Shown in pieces: positions 7,042 to 15,184 of a stretch of DNA of 64,000 nucleotides. Source of the stretch: Haloarcula halophila (GTDB taxonomy: Archaea > Halobacteriota > Halobacteria > Halobacteriales > Haloarculaceae); assembly GCF_029278565.1 (NCBI RefSeq), contig NZ_CP119562.1:1-64000 (forward strand), in the 5' to 3' direction. Below the pieces are notes generated by a model that was given only the letters and a program-made list of their open reading frames with translations, searched no databases and had not been told where the DNA came from. The position numbers and the translations under genes were made by a program. The stretch's first letter is position 1, and each line of letters opens with the position of its first letter.

Positions 7042-7980
7042 TCAGTATTCGGCCTTCGGCGTCAGCCCCTCCCGGTATTCGATTCGCTCTCGCTCATGCT
7101 GATCGCGATAGGCGAGTGTCTGGCCGTTCTCGTACTCGATGACGATGGCGTCCTCCAGAGCCTCCGCAGTCGCCCGGCTGCCGTCGACAGCCCAAACGGG
7201 GTCCATCGGCTCGCTCTCTAGCGGGCTTCGAGCGTCTCCGCTGCTGGGCCAGACGCCCTTGTCCTGCCAGAATCGCTTGATCCACTCCAGGCTCTCGCGA
7301 ACCGTCTCCCGGATCGAGAGATGGTCAGCCGTGCCGTAGCCGTGGGGCGTAAAATACTCGCCGTGTAACGCCGCGAGATGGATACCATTCCAGTCGACGC
7401 CGACGATATCGGCTGGCTCCTCGCCGGTGACACGCGGCTGTGTCAGCGCCTCCATGGCCTCGTACTGTTTCGGGGGACTCGCCCCCAGTAGATGCACTCG
7501 CCGGCCCCGCCAGTCGACGATATCTATGTACTCCTGGGCGGTCTGGTCGGAGTAGCCCAGCGGGTACCCGAGTACGATGTCCTCGTCGATCTCGTCGATA
7601 GCCTCTCGGCACTTCGGGACGACAATAATCTCCGTCTCCGGAAACTTCCGTGTCAGCTCCCGTGCGGCCTTGTTGTAGCGTCTGGCCTCCTGGCGATCGT
7701 ACGCATCGCCGAGTATCCCGACCGACGGCTCGTAGGTCTCGAACCGCTCGATGTACCGGTCCAGGTCGGGATTCCGAAAGTCGTTGTCGAGGATCTCGAC
7801 CGGGATGTCGACGTTCCGGAGCGACGATTGATAGGAGTAGTCCTCGCGAACGCCGACGGCGAATCCCCGCGCGTAGGCGTCGATCACGAAGGGCTCGCGA
7901 TGGAGGAATCCGACGTAGTCTGCGTGCTGTGCGTCGCCGATGGCCGTCGCTGACCAGGAGTGGATCGCCTCGGAGGACAT
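7042..7980 (-). CDS. DUF6610 family protein, possible TGT-like barrel
   Basis: 312 residues from MSSEAIHSWSATAIG at ATG 7978-7980. The central region (ETEIIVVPKCREAID, DIVLGYPLGYSDQTAQEY, RRVHLLGASPPKQYEAMEAL, ADIVGVDWNG) is the pattern I associate with DUF6610 of haloarchaeal plasmids. Repeated beta strands ending in small motifs (VVPKC, LGYPLG, HLLGAS, VGVDWN) resemble the TIM barrel of tRNA-guanine transglycosylases and DpdA, which insert deazaguanine. That comparison is mine and unproven. ADHLSIRETVRESLE near the C-terminus is helical. Leader copy 7 precedes the start. Confidence 0.6.
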   Translation of the reverse strand: MSSEAIHSWSATAIGDAQHADYVGFLHREPFVIDAYARGFAVGVREDYSYQSSLRNVDIPVEILDNDFRNPDLDRYIERFETYEPSVGILGDAYDRQEARRYNKAARELTRKFPETEIIVVPKCREAIDEIDEDIVLGYPLGYSDQTAQEYIDIVDWRGRRVHLLGASPPKQYEAMEALTQPRVTGEEPADIVGVDWNGIHLAALHGEYFTPHGYGTADHLSIRETVRESLEWIKRFWQDKGVWPSSGDARSPLESEPMDPVWAVDGSRATAEALEDAIVIEYENGQTLAYRDQHERERIEYREGLTPKAEY

Positions 7981-8002
7981 GGAGTATCGCGCGCCACTAT
8001 CG

Positions 8003-8033
8003 GGCGCGCCCAGCTGGCCAGCGCGCCACAAAA
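8003..8033 (-). promoter_or_regulatory. Shared leader hairpin, copy 7 (variant)
   Basis: TTTTGTG followed by a 7-bp all-GC stem GGCGCGC/GCGCGCC around an 11-nt loop TGGCCAGCTGG; the loop lacks GGGTGA. A second GGCGCGC nearer the gene could compete for pairing. It ends 22 nt before the DUF6610 start. Confidence 0.45.
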
Positions 8034-8047
8034 TCCCACCCTGGTGG

Positions 8048-9004
8048 TTACTCGTTTTCGACGGCGTCGATGAGATCCGCTGCTGTCGAGGAGATCCGAT
8101 CCAGGCGGTCCCGCAACGTCTCGGCTGCGTCCCCATCCCAGGCAGCGAGATAGAACGCCGAGTTGTCCGGGTCCAGCCCGAAGTGTCGACTGACGATGTA
8201 GGCGACGGCCTCGGCTTCGACCTCACGCTTGTCCCGTTCCGTGTCGTCCTGGACGTCGAAGTGGAGCTTGGCGTGGGCGAACTCGTGGATCAGCACGCTC
8301 GCGACTGCTGCTCGGTTGTCCTGATGCTTCACTTCGACCACAGGATTGGTCGTCGTCACGCTTCGGCGCGTGCAGACCCCCTTTGCGGCTCCGTGGTCCC
8401 ACTCGTCGGACTCGACAAGTTGGGCGTCGACGCCGATTTCGTCGGTCCCAGCCAGAAGGTCTTCGACGAGTCCCTCCGGGTCGCCGTGGGTCTCTGTCTC
8501 CAGTTCGGGGAGTGGCTCGCCCTCGGTCTGGGAGATGTCGAAAACGCTAGCTGGCCGGAACCCGACCAGTCCGCGGGACCACTCGTCCGGGTCGGTCTCG
8601 TCGTACTCGCAATCCGTGTTCTCGTGGTACGACGGCGAGTTCCCGCACTCGGGACACTTGTTCGTGATGATGGGCGCCCAGATCCAGATGGCCGACTCCC
8701 CTTCCTGGACGTAGCGATCGAACTCGTTCTTCCAGGTGTTGTACCCCGCAACGCGGGTCGCGTTGGGACACTGCATCTTGATGAGCAGCGTGTTCCGGGC
8801 CGAGTAGTCATGGAACTTCGACTGGACGTCCAGCCAGCGCTGGAACTGCTCGCTGGCCTGGGCCTCGTCGGTGAGGTCAGCGAGGTCCTCGACCCACCCG
8901 TTGAGGCGCTCGCGCATGTCGTCGGCACGGCTGTCCGAATCGTCGAAGGTAGTGGTCTGCTGGCTGTGCTCCTGGTCGGGGAGGTTGCTCTGTGTCGTCG
9001 ACAT
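8048..9004 (-). CDS. ArdC-like anti-restriction protein with zinc-peptidase motif
   Basis: 318 residues from MSTTQSNLPDQEHSQQT at ATG 9002-9004. The N-terminal half has the ArdC ssDNA-binding pattern FHDYSARNTLLIKMQCPNAT, VAGYNTWKNEFDRYV, GESAIWIWAPI, with CPECG. The C-terminal half has a metalloprotease site, VLIHEFAHAKLHF, and EAEAVAYIVSRHFGLD supplying the third ligand. ArdC proteins protect incoming plasmid DNA from restriction. Its presence with DUF6884, DUF6610 and a Mom-like gene fits an element equipped to evade host defence. Confidence 0.8.
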   Translation of the reverse strand: MSTTQSNLPDQEHSQQTTTFDDSDSRADDMRERLNGWVEDLADLTDEAQASEQFQRWLDVQSKFHDYSARNTLLIKMQCPNATRVAGYNTWKNEFDRYVQEGESAIWIWAPIITNKCPECGNSPSYHENTDCEYDETDPDEWSRGLVGFRPASVFDISQTEGEPLPELETETHGDPEGLVEDLLAGTDEIGVDAQLVESDEWDHGAAKGVCTRRSVTTTNPVVEVKHQDNRAAVASVLIHEFAHAKLHFDVQDDTERDKREVEAEAVAYIVSRHFGLDPDNSAFYLAAWDGDAAETLRDRLDRISSTAADLIDAVENE

Positions 9005-9036
9005 GGTTCTGTGTCGGATCGCGCTCTCGGGCACGA

Positions 9037-9063
9037 CCCCGCACCTCCCCTGGGGGCAGAAAA
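9037..9063 (-). promoter_or_regulatory. Shared leader hairpin, copy 8 (before ArdC-like gene)
   Basis: TTTTCTG followed by stem CCCC/GGGG with 11-nt loop AGGGGAGGTGC, ending 32 nt before the ATG. The loop again carries GGAGGTG. The stem can slide by one base. Confidence 0.5.
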
Positions 9064-9205
9064 TCCCGCTGCTGTACTGCTTGAGGGAGCTGGCACAGGC
9101 TGTCAGAGAGCAGCGCTGTTTTCAGAGCTACTGGGACGAACCAGCTGATCAGTAGGTGTGCGCATCCACCAGAAGCGACTTGAGCTCTAAGATCCAAGAA
9201 AAGAT

Positions 9206-9589
9206 ATGGCGTGGTTAGCAGAGGGACTGGTTTCGCTGTTCTTTCTGGTTCTGATCGGCCAGTATACCTATCGGGAAGCCAAGAGGGAAGGTCGGTCGTC
9301 GCCTGCACTCCGAGGAGTCTTCTGGATTGCGTTTGGTGTCGTCGGTGTCGTTCGCTACCTCGTCCATATCCAAGAACAAGACCCGAAGAAACTGGGATGG
9401 GTCGGGCTTTCGGCGCTGCTCTTTACGCTGTGGGCCATCAGAACCTTCGGGATATGGGGGCTGAGCGGTGGGTTCTATCTCTGGGGAGGGCTGTTCGCCG
9501 GGTTCTTTGTCATATACTGGCAGTTTAACCTTGAACAGGATAGAGGGGGCATAGATGACTTATCTTCTCCAAGTACGGCTGTCGAGTAG
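9206..9589 (+). CDS. Small membrane protein, about 4 TM segments
   Basis: 127 residues, MAWLAEGLVSLFFLVLIGQY at the start. Hydrophobic stretches: LVSLFFLVLIGQY, GVFWIAFGVVGVVRYLV, GLSALLFTLWAIRTFGIW and FYLWGGLFAGFFVIYW. It is the only plus-strand gene between 0 and 10.9 kb. Upstream, 9065-9205 contains a stretch related to 15.6 kb (see findings). No family recognised. Confidence 0.6.
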   Translation: MAWLAEGLVSLFFLVLIGQYTYREAKREGRSSPALRGVFWIAFGVVGVVRYLVHIQEQDPKKLGWVGLSALLFTLWAIRTFGIWGLSGGFYLWGGLFAGFFVIYWQFNLEQDRGGIDDLSSPSTAVE

Positions 9590-9646
9590 TACCGCTGTAC
9601 TGACCTCTGAAGAGATGAAGAAATCAGTAAAGATTCCGTTGTTTTC

Positions 9647-9904
9647 TTACTCGCTTTCCGCTGATTCCCACCCCTTGTGGAAGTACGCCAGCGCGGTGTT
9701 GGACTCGAACAGTTTGCCCGACGGATCGTGACAGATCACTCCGGCCTCTGGAATGAACGAGACCGTCCCCTCGTCGGCTAGCCGCTGAACAATATCGCGG
9801 GCTCGTTGCTCGTCGACCTTGAAGGTATCTGGCCGCTGTCGGTCTCGGTCCTGTGCGATTTGTCGGCGCTCGAAGCGTTCGTAGTCTGGTATTGCAGGGT
9901 CCAT
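9647..9904 (-). CDS. Hypothetical protein, 85 residues
   Basis: From ATG at 9902-9904 (or GTG at 9913) it reads MDPAIPDYERFERRQIAQ, then RPDTFKVDEQRARDIVQRL and SNTALAYFHKGWESAESE. Helical N-terminus, short beta-like middle (VSFIPEAGVICHD). No family recognised. It is preceded by leader copy 9 and inverted repeat copy 2, the same order as at 4747-4832. Confidence 0.6.
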   Translation of the reverse strand: MDPAIPDYERFERRQIAQDRDRQRPDTFKVDEQRARDIVQRLADEGTVSFIPEAGVICHDPSGKLFESNTALAYFHKGWESAESE

Positions 9905-9921
9905 TGTGCTCACGAGGGTTG

Positions 9922-9948
9922 GCCCTCACCCGCCAGGGGCGCAGAAAA
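9922..9948 (-). promoter_or_regulatory. Shared leader hairpin, copy 9
   Basis: TTTTCTG, stem GCCC/GGGC, 11-nt loop CTGGCGGGTGA; ends 17 nt before ATG 9904 and 8 nt before GTG 9913. Confidence 0.55.
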
Positions 9949-9953
9949 TCGGC

Positions 9954-9994
9954 TTAACCAACAGACGCGACAAACGGGTCTCAGCGTTGGTTAA
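9954..9994. promoter_or_regulatory. TTAACCAACA inverted repeat, copy 2
   Basis: Perfect 9-bp arms TTAACCAAC (9954-9962) and GTTGGTTAA (9986-9994); extended arm starts are 31 bp apart as in the other copies. The near arm is 5 nt from leader copy 9, so the repeat probably overlaps the promoter of the 85-residue gene. Confidence 0.6.
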
Positions 9995-10030
9995 ACACAC
10001 CACCGCTTCCGGAGAAAACCACCCACTCAG

Positions 10031-10789
10031 CTACTCTTCGGGCATTTTCGGCGCGATAATGAATTGACAGGCTCCGTCTGCGTCGGGGAACTGCGACTTG
10101 ACGACCAGCGGCAGTTCGTCTCCGATATGGAGAACACGGTTGGCCCCGCTGGGCAGCCCCTTGCTTACCGATGTGGCCAGATCGGCGTCAAAGGCTGCCT
10201 GGACGTCAGCGGGGTCGAATGCCACCAGATCGGTCGCCTCGCGCCGGTAGACCATGCTGTCGGTGTCTCCAACAGCCTCGAACCGGAGTTCGCCGGCGTC
10301 GGGGTCGACGGTCAGATCGAAACGATCGTTGGCCTTCTTCGCCGCCCTGAGTGCGAATTTGAAGTCTCCCTGGTCGAAGTGCGCCGTCGCTGGCAACTCC
10401 ACGGGCGGAATATTCGGTGGGTTGCGGAGCAACTCGACTGGTTCGAGGTCTACAGTTCGGGAAATTCCGTTGATCGTGATCTCCAGCGCTCCACTTGCGG
10501 CTTTGAGAGAGAACTGTACGAGGTCGTCCGGCTCCCCGATCGAGAGTGCTTCCCGGACTCGGCTGACAGTCACCCCCAGCGTCCCCGGACCCGCCGTGAA
10601 CGTCTCGAAAGAGTCTCCGTCGACACTCAGGTCAACCATCAGGTGGTTCATGACGTCGCCCGCTCTGATCGCGAGCGTCGACGTCGACACACCAACTCGA
10701 ACCTCGTCCGCAACCGCCCCGGCGGCGGTGAAGATCTGGTCGAACACCTGGATCTCGCCGCTGATCCGGAGATGGCGGGGCGCATCCAA
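10031..10789 (-). CDS. Divergent PCNA-like sliding clamp
   Basis: About 252 residues, the normal clamp length, if started at TTG 10787-10789; the open frame continues upstream without an obvious ATG, so the start is uncertain. FDQIFTAAGAVADEVRVGVS, RAGDVMNHLMVDLSVDGDSF, GVTVSRVREALSIGEPDDLV, FALRAAKKANDRFDL and HIGDELPLVVKSQF follow the order of PCNA, and the end CQFIIAPKMPEE matches the usual YMLAPRI tail. PCNA encircles DNA and tethers polymerase and repair enzymes. This copy is far from the chromosomal sequence and probably serves the element's own replication. Confidence 0.72.
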   Translation of the reverse strand: MDAPRHLRISGEIQVFDQIFTAAGAVADEVRVGVSTSTLAIRAGDVMNHLMVDLSVDGDSFETFTAGPGTLGVTVSRVREALSIGEPDDLVQFSLKAASGALEITINGISRTVDLEPVELLRNPPNIPPVELPATAHFDQGDFKFALRAAKKANDRFDLTVDPDAGELRFEAVGDTDSMVYRREATDLVAFDPADVQAAFDADLATSVSKGLPSGANRVLHIGDELPLVVKSQFPDADGACQFIIAPKMPEE

Positions 10790-10980
10790 CGTGAACAGAG
10801 ATGACGATTCCTGGAAACAAATATGGTGTGAGTTCCCGTGAGATGAGTATATGCATTTCCCACCAACTCTTCGTCTGGTTATGAGGCGCCCGATGGACCC
10901 CGTGTAACACACAGTGGGGTATCTCTCTAACTGAGAGACTCCACTGGTTATTTTTGTAAATCGGTCAGACACCGTAATTG

Positions 10981-12191
10981 ATGCCCTCCACGTTGCGACG
11001 TACGTTCCTCGGGACAGTCGTATCCGGTGCGGTCGCCGGTATCGCCGGTTGCTCCTCGTCCTGTCCAGACACCGACACACCGGAGCCGTCACACACCGTC
11101 GGGACGGCCGACGGGTCGGCGTTCGAAACAATCCCCGATGGCGTGTGGCCGTCACCGAGGTTCGACGCGGCGAATACAGGGTACACTCCAGTGGAGTCTC
11201 CGTCACCGACGCCGTCAGTCCAGTGGCGGTCGACTATCTCCGTCAGTTCGGGAGACGAGACTGAGCGGCTGACGAGTGGACCGATCGTCGCCGAGGAGAC
11301 GGTCATGGTAGCCACCAGAGCAGGGCTGTTCGGCCTGTCGCTCCGTGACGGCACCGAACGATGGCGCCGCGACCTCGTGCCGGCGGCCGTTGAGTCAGCA
11401 CACGGGTACGGCCAGAACCTGCGTCCCCGATCGTTACGGACGAGACGGTGATTTGTCCGACGGCCGACGGCGTCATCGCCCTCGACATCGCGGACGGGAG
11501 CACTCTGTGGCGTGCGGACAACGTGACAGGTGCGGGGACGCCGGCGCGAACCGGTGAGGGGGTAATCTGTCCGACAACGGACGGGCTAACGATGGTAGAT
11601 ACTCGTGACGGCAGTCCACGATGGACGGCCTCAGTCGACGCCAGGGACCCAGCGGTGGCCGACGACACGATCCTTGTCGGCGAGGATCGGACGGTCGCTC
11701 TCGACGCTGAAACCGGCCAGCGCCGGTGGACCGTGCCGACGGGCACGAATGAGCACGCCGTCGTCGCGGACAGGACGGTGTATCTCAGCACGGGGAACGA
11801 TCTAGCCGGTCGAGCGCTGTCGGACGGCTCCGAACAGTGGCGGATCGATCGTGGTCGGTTCTTGGCCCCGCCGGTCGTCACGCCCGAGAGCATCTACGCG
11901 GTCGAATCACCGGGCGAGGCCGGCGACGCGACGTTCGCGTTCGACCGGGCGGCCGACGGGAAGCCGACGCCACGGTGGTGCTCGCAGGTCGGTAGCGGTG
12001 CCGTGACCGCTGCCGCCGGCGACGGCCTGTTCACGCTCCAGTCAGCCGGGTTGGTCGCGTTCACGAGTGACTTCGGCGACGCCACCTGGCGATACCCGCT
12101 GCAGGACGGGCTACAGCCGCCGGCGGTGCTTGACGATGCCTTGGTAACAGTTTCGCCCGAAGGTGTCGTCGCAGCGCTCGGAGGTGACTGA
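10981..12191 (+). pseudogene. PQQ-like beta-propeller lipoprotein, frameshifted
   Basis: MPSTLRRTFLGTVVSGAV with GIAGCSSS is a twin-arginine signal with lipobox, so the protein is exported by Tat and lipid-anchored. Propeller repeats follow: VMVATRAGLFGLSLRDGTERW, then in a second frame ICPTADGVIALDIADGSTLW, VGEDRTVALDAETGQRRW and LFTLQSAGLVAFTSDFGD. The frames join if one C is restored at 11418-11419, giving about 403 residues. Such propellers bind ligands or proteins at the cell surface. The next gene starts 2 nt downstream. Confidence 0.75.
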
Positions 12192-12193
12192 CC

Positions 12194-12835
12194 GTGTGGC
12201 GTCCCTCATCACGGAGCGGGGGACCGCTGGCCGTCGTCGGCGCGCTGTGTCTGCTCGGCGCGATGCTCCCGCTCGGGGTCTGGCCTGCCCCCCGGCCGGG
12301 GGATTCGTACGTGTTCGACCCGGCGCCGTTCAGCGCGGTCTGGGCACAGCGTGTCGTCGTCCCGGCGTTGACCGTCAGCGCGAACGTGTTCGTCCTTGCC
12401 GGGCTGTACGCACTCTACCGACGCGACGGCCCAGCGATGCCGGACTGGCAACGTTGGACCGCCCGGGTGACGCTTCTAGTGGCTCTCGTCTGGCTGTTCG
12501 GGACCGCTCTAGTCACGTCAGCTGGCCCGAACGACTTCGTCGGCGGTGTCTACGGTGGGCTGCTGGCTGTGCTCTCTCTGATAGTCATCGTCCCGGGACT
12601 CGTCGCCTGGGGCGGGGGCTATCTCCGGAGCGGACAGGTGCGACTCGGCGCCGCCCTTGCCGGCGGCCCGTCGTTGACGGCCCTTTACGTAGGTATTTCG
12701 CTGTCCGGCGTCGACTTCGACCCCGCCGGCGGACTTCTGCTTGCCGTACCGACGGCCGCGATGGCGGCCTTGGTCGGATACGACCTGTTGGTCGTGACTG
12801 CGTCGCCAATCAGCGGCGGGCACACCGAATCATAG
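12194..12835 (+). CDS. Membrane protein, about 6 TM segments
   Basis: 213 residues from GTG at 12194, 2 nt after the lipoprotein stop. TM segments include PLAVVGALCLLGAMLPLGVW, VVVPALTVSANVFVLAGLYA, VTLLVALVWLFGTALV, YGGLLAVLSLIVIVPGLVAW and LLLAVPTAAMAALVGYDLLV. No catalytic motif seen. Very GC-rich with haloarchaeal composition. Probably one operon with the propeller lipoprotein. Confidence 0.65.
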   Translation: MWRPSSRSGGPLAVVGALCLLGAMLPLGVWPAPRPGDSYVFDPAPFSAVWAQRVVVPALTVSANVFVLAGLYALYRRDGPAMPDWQRWTARVTLLVALVWLFGTALVTSAGPNDFVGGVYGGLLAVLSLIVIVPGLVAWGGGYLRSGQVRLGAALAGGPSLTALYVGISLSGVDFDPAGGLLLAVPTAAMAALVGYDLLVVTASPISGGHTES

Positions 12836-12874
12836 TAGTATCGTAATCAATTTCAGCTTGTCATAGGAACTACG

Positions 12875-13051
12875 ATGTGGTCCCCGCAGATGATTGCTAA
12901 CGCTGTTGTCCTCCAGTCAGGTGTTACACTACAGTACGGCGCGACTGATCCAGTCGGGATGGTACTCACTGTTCTTCTCGTGCTGGCGATCAATGTCGTG
13001 ATCTACTCTTTCAAGAAAATTCGAGACCGATATTTAACCGGCGATGAGTGA
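12875..13051 (+). CDS. Small single-TM protein, 58 residues
   Basis: ATG at 12875 gives MWSPQMIANAVVLQSGVTLQ, a TM segment VGMVLTVLLVLAINVVIYSF and a basic end KKIRDRYLTGDE. Small one-TM proteins with a basic cytoplasmic end are common in haloarchaea. It lies 39 nt downstream of the membrane gene in the same direction. Function unknown. Confidence 0.5.
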   Translation: MWSPQMIANAVVLQSGVTLQYGATDPVGMVLTVLLVLAINVVIYSFKKIRDRYLTGDE

Positions 13052-13199
13052 AGCCAACAACGCCTCGGATCCTGCTCTGGCCTGTTGGTTCGAAATTAGA
13101 CTGCTCGTTCGTCGCGTTACTGCCCCGCATCATATTGGGCTGGATCGGACTCGTCAGTAACAGAACGTACAAGCAGCATGATGAACAGACGAGTACGAA

Positions 13200-13454
13200 T
13201 CAGAACCCATCAAACTCGAGGGTAGCAATACCGACCGTGTAGCGCCCCGGACGGCCGAGTACGACGGTCAGACTCACTCCCGTGAGTCCGATAACTATGT
13301 AGCTGTAGGATGGATCTTCGTCAGCATCCACATCCACCGACGCATACAGTTCCCTCCGATCGTCGACAGTATATATACACGACCCCTGGAGGTGGTCAAA
13401 CCGGTAGCCCTGCTGGGGTCGTCCCTCCGAATATAAATTACTAACATCGATCAT
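13200..13454 (-). CDS. Hypothetical protein, 84 residues
   Basis: Starts MIDVSNLYSEGRPQQGYRFD, has an acidic middle (VDVDADEDPSYS) and a hydrophobic run YIVIGLTGVSLTVVLG. It would be divergent from the small membrane gene at 13472. No homologue recognised; it may be a chance frame. Confidence 0.35.
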   Translation of the reverse strand: MIDVSNLYSEGRPQQGYRFDHLQGSCIYTVDDRRELYASVDVDADEDPSYSYIVIGLTGVSLTVVLGRPGRYTVGIATLEFDGF

Positions 13455-13471
13455 CCGTTTGTTGATACCGT

Positions 13472-13645
13472 ATGCCCTCCATCCTTGAGAACCCGCTCGC
13501 GCACTACGGCTTCCCAGCCATCAACGCTGTCGTCATCACAGCCATCGCGTTCACGTTTCTGGACGGGGCCATCAGGTGGGCAGCACTCGGCATCGCTGCC
13601 CTCGAGGTCATCGTCGTACCGCAGATACTGAAACGCGCTGCGTGA
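13472..13645 (+). CDS. Small membrane protein, 57 residues
   Basis: ATG at 13472 gives MPSILENPLAHYGFPAINAV, two hydrophobic segments (FPAINAVVITAIAFTFLDGA and WAALGIAALEVIVVPQIL) and a basic end KRAA. This pattern of a small two-helix protein is, as I recall, widespread in haloarchaea with no assigned role. Start follows a TATA-like stretch. Confidence 0.6.
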   Translation: MPSILENPLAHYGFPAINAVVITAIAFTFLDGAIRWAALGIAALEVIVVPQILKRAA

Positions 13646-13731
13646 GCACGACTGTCGCTCTGCCCGAAAATGCCTACCATACCAGTCGAAAGACGGGGAC
13701 CTCCGGCACACGCTCTGCGGCGAGGTGGATC

Positions 13732-14541
13732 ATGAGTCCAGTCAGTCCGAGTGTGATCGCGTACGGGTTCGGTGCGGTCTTCGGTATCCTCGCGGTCGTC
13801 TACTTCGCCCGCGATATTCTGCTATCCCTCTCGGTTACGTCCAAACTCGCCCTACTGTACGCGGGTTCGCTGTCACTGTTGTCCGTCGGTGTATTCGGGG
13901 ACGGAGCCGTCTCACTCGTCGGCTTCACAATCGGTGGCGCCGGATACGCCGTCTCGTCGTTTTACCTCGTGAAGTGGTACAATTGGCAGCGGATCGGCCG
14001 GTTCGCGATCTCCGCAATCTCGGCGGTGCTGTTCGTGTGTCTGGGCTGGCTGCTGAGTTCGGGTGTCCTCGCCGGCGGGATCGAACTGGCCGGTACGGCC
14101 GGAGTGGTTCTCGTTGGCGCGGCCCTAACACTCGCCGCTGTCGACCGTAACGAAGGCGAGGTGGTACGGTACGAGGTGACGATCGCCGAGACGATCGAGA
14201 CACGGACCGATCGGATCGGTACCGTCGAAGTCAGGAACGAGAGCGGGTTGTTCAGACACGCGTTCGAGTTGCCGAGTTTTCGCTGCGTGGTGGGGAACGG
14301 AAAGGCGGAACAGACGATCCCTGTCAGAGTGGGTTCGGTCGTCGACTCAGGCGCGTCGGCAACTATCGGTCCCAGCGAGAGCCGGGACGCCCCGATCCGG
14401 ATCGAGTGGCGAGCGGTCGAAAAGCGACTCGAAGAGGCCGAACTCCCATCTCGCGATTCATACGAGGCATCCATCGCTGGGGAGGACACACACAGGCTCA
14501 CCACCGAAGCTGGAGAGACGATCACCGTGGAGCTCTGTTGA
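13732..14541 (+). CDS. Membrane protein with C-terminal soluble domain
   Basis: 269 residues; the start MSPVSPSVIAYGFGAVFG is supported by GGAGGT-like GAGGTGGATC just before ATG 13732. Four hydrophobic segments in the first 150 residues (including LLYAGSLSLLSVGVFG and ISAISAVLFVCLGWLL), then a soluble part with beta-like strands (VVRYEVTIAETIETRTDRIG; TVEVRNESGLFRHAFELPSF) and an acidic end. No family recognised. Confidence 0.6.
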   Translation: MSPVSPSVIAYGFGAVFGILAVVYFARDILLSLSVTSKLALLYAGSLSLLSVGVFGDGAVSLVGFTIGGAGYAVSSFYLVKWYNWQRIGRFAISAISAVLFVCLGWLLSSGVLAGGIELAGTAGVVLVGAALTLAAVDRNEGEVVRYEVTIAETIETRTDRIGTVEVRNESGLFRHAFELPSFRCVVGNGKAEQTIPVRVGSVVDSGASATIGPSESRDAPIRIEWRAVEKRLEEAELPSRDSYEASIAGEDTHRLTTEAGETITVELC

Positions 14542-14728
14542 GTGCGATCTTCCACTAACAGCGAACCCACCGCCAGGTCGCCGAACCAGACACCCTACAG
14601 CGGAAGCGGATTCGCGACCACGGTACCCGCCGTCGCGATTATCGACGGTTTGGCCAGCGGTTGGCTAAGCATCGCTTGTCGTCGGTAAACCACAATGAAT
14701 CAGGATTTTGGTCTGAGATATCACCCAA

Positions 14729-14845
14729 TCACAGGTCCGGGGTCCAGTTCTGACCGTCCTTCGGGCCGGCGACCGTGGCACCGGCCGAGCACGCTTTCGG
14801 AAACAGCAGCTTTCTCAGTGCCTTCTCGACCATGCGGTCGAGCAT
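14729..14845 (-). CDS. Possible 38-residue protein
   Basis: ATG at 14843-14845 gives MLDRMVEKALRKLLFPKACS and ends GPKDGQNWTPDL. It is short but compositionally protein-like, in an otherwise empty 430-bp gap (14542-14971). It could be a small real gene or the trace of a larger one. Confidence 0.3.
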   Translation of the reverse strand: MLDRMVEKALRKLLFPKACSAGATVAGPKDGQNWTPDL

Positions 14846-14971
14846 TGTAGAGTCACCAGTGTACCTTAGCTCGATCAGCGAGTAACTCACCGCACAGGGT
14901 CGACCTGTGATCTTGCGGACAGTATGTCAAACTTTTATTTTACGAGGTGTCAAACTGTCGACCACGCTGAG

Positions 14972-15184
14972 ATGGTGATTGACGATATCTTTGGACTTAT
15001 TCTGGATGTGATACTAGAATTTGTCCCCAATATAGTATGGAAGCTTCTGTTTTTATTGCTCGGTATCACAACGATGGCAATCGGTACGACCATGCTTGAT
15101 GAATCACCGCAAACAGGCGGAGGGTTGATACTCGTTGGCGCGCTTCTGCTGATAGGTTCGCTAGTTTGGTTGCTCCGAGACTGA
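14972..15184 (+). CDS. Small membrane protein, 70 residues
   Basis: MVIDDIFGLILDVILEFVPN starts at ATG 14972, chosen because the T-rich stretch at 14930-14942 is placed like a TATA box for a nearly leaderless transcript; ATG at 14924 would add 16 polar residues. Two TM segments: IVWKLLFLLLGITTMAIG and GLILVGALLLIGSLVWLL. No family recognised. Confidence 0.5.
   Translation: MVIDDIFGLILDVILEFVPNIVWKLLFLLLGITTMAIGTTMLDESPQTGGGLILVGALLLIGSLVWLLRD

Noticed and set aside
13048-13242. Plus-strand 64-residue frame
   Set aside because: No fitting start signal or fold; it overlaps the end of a better small membrane gene.
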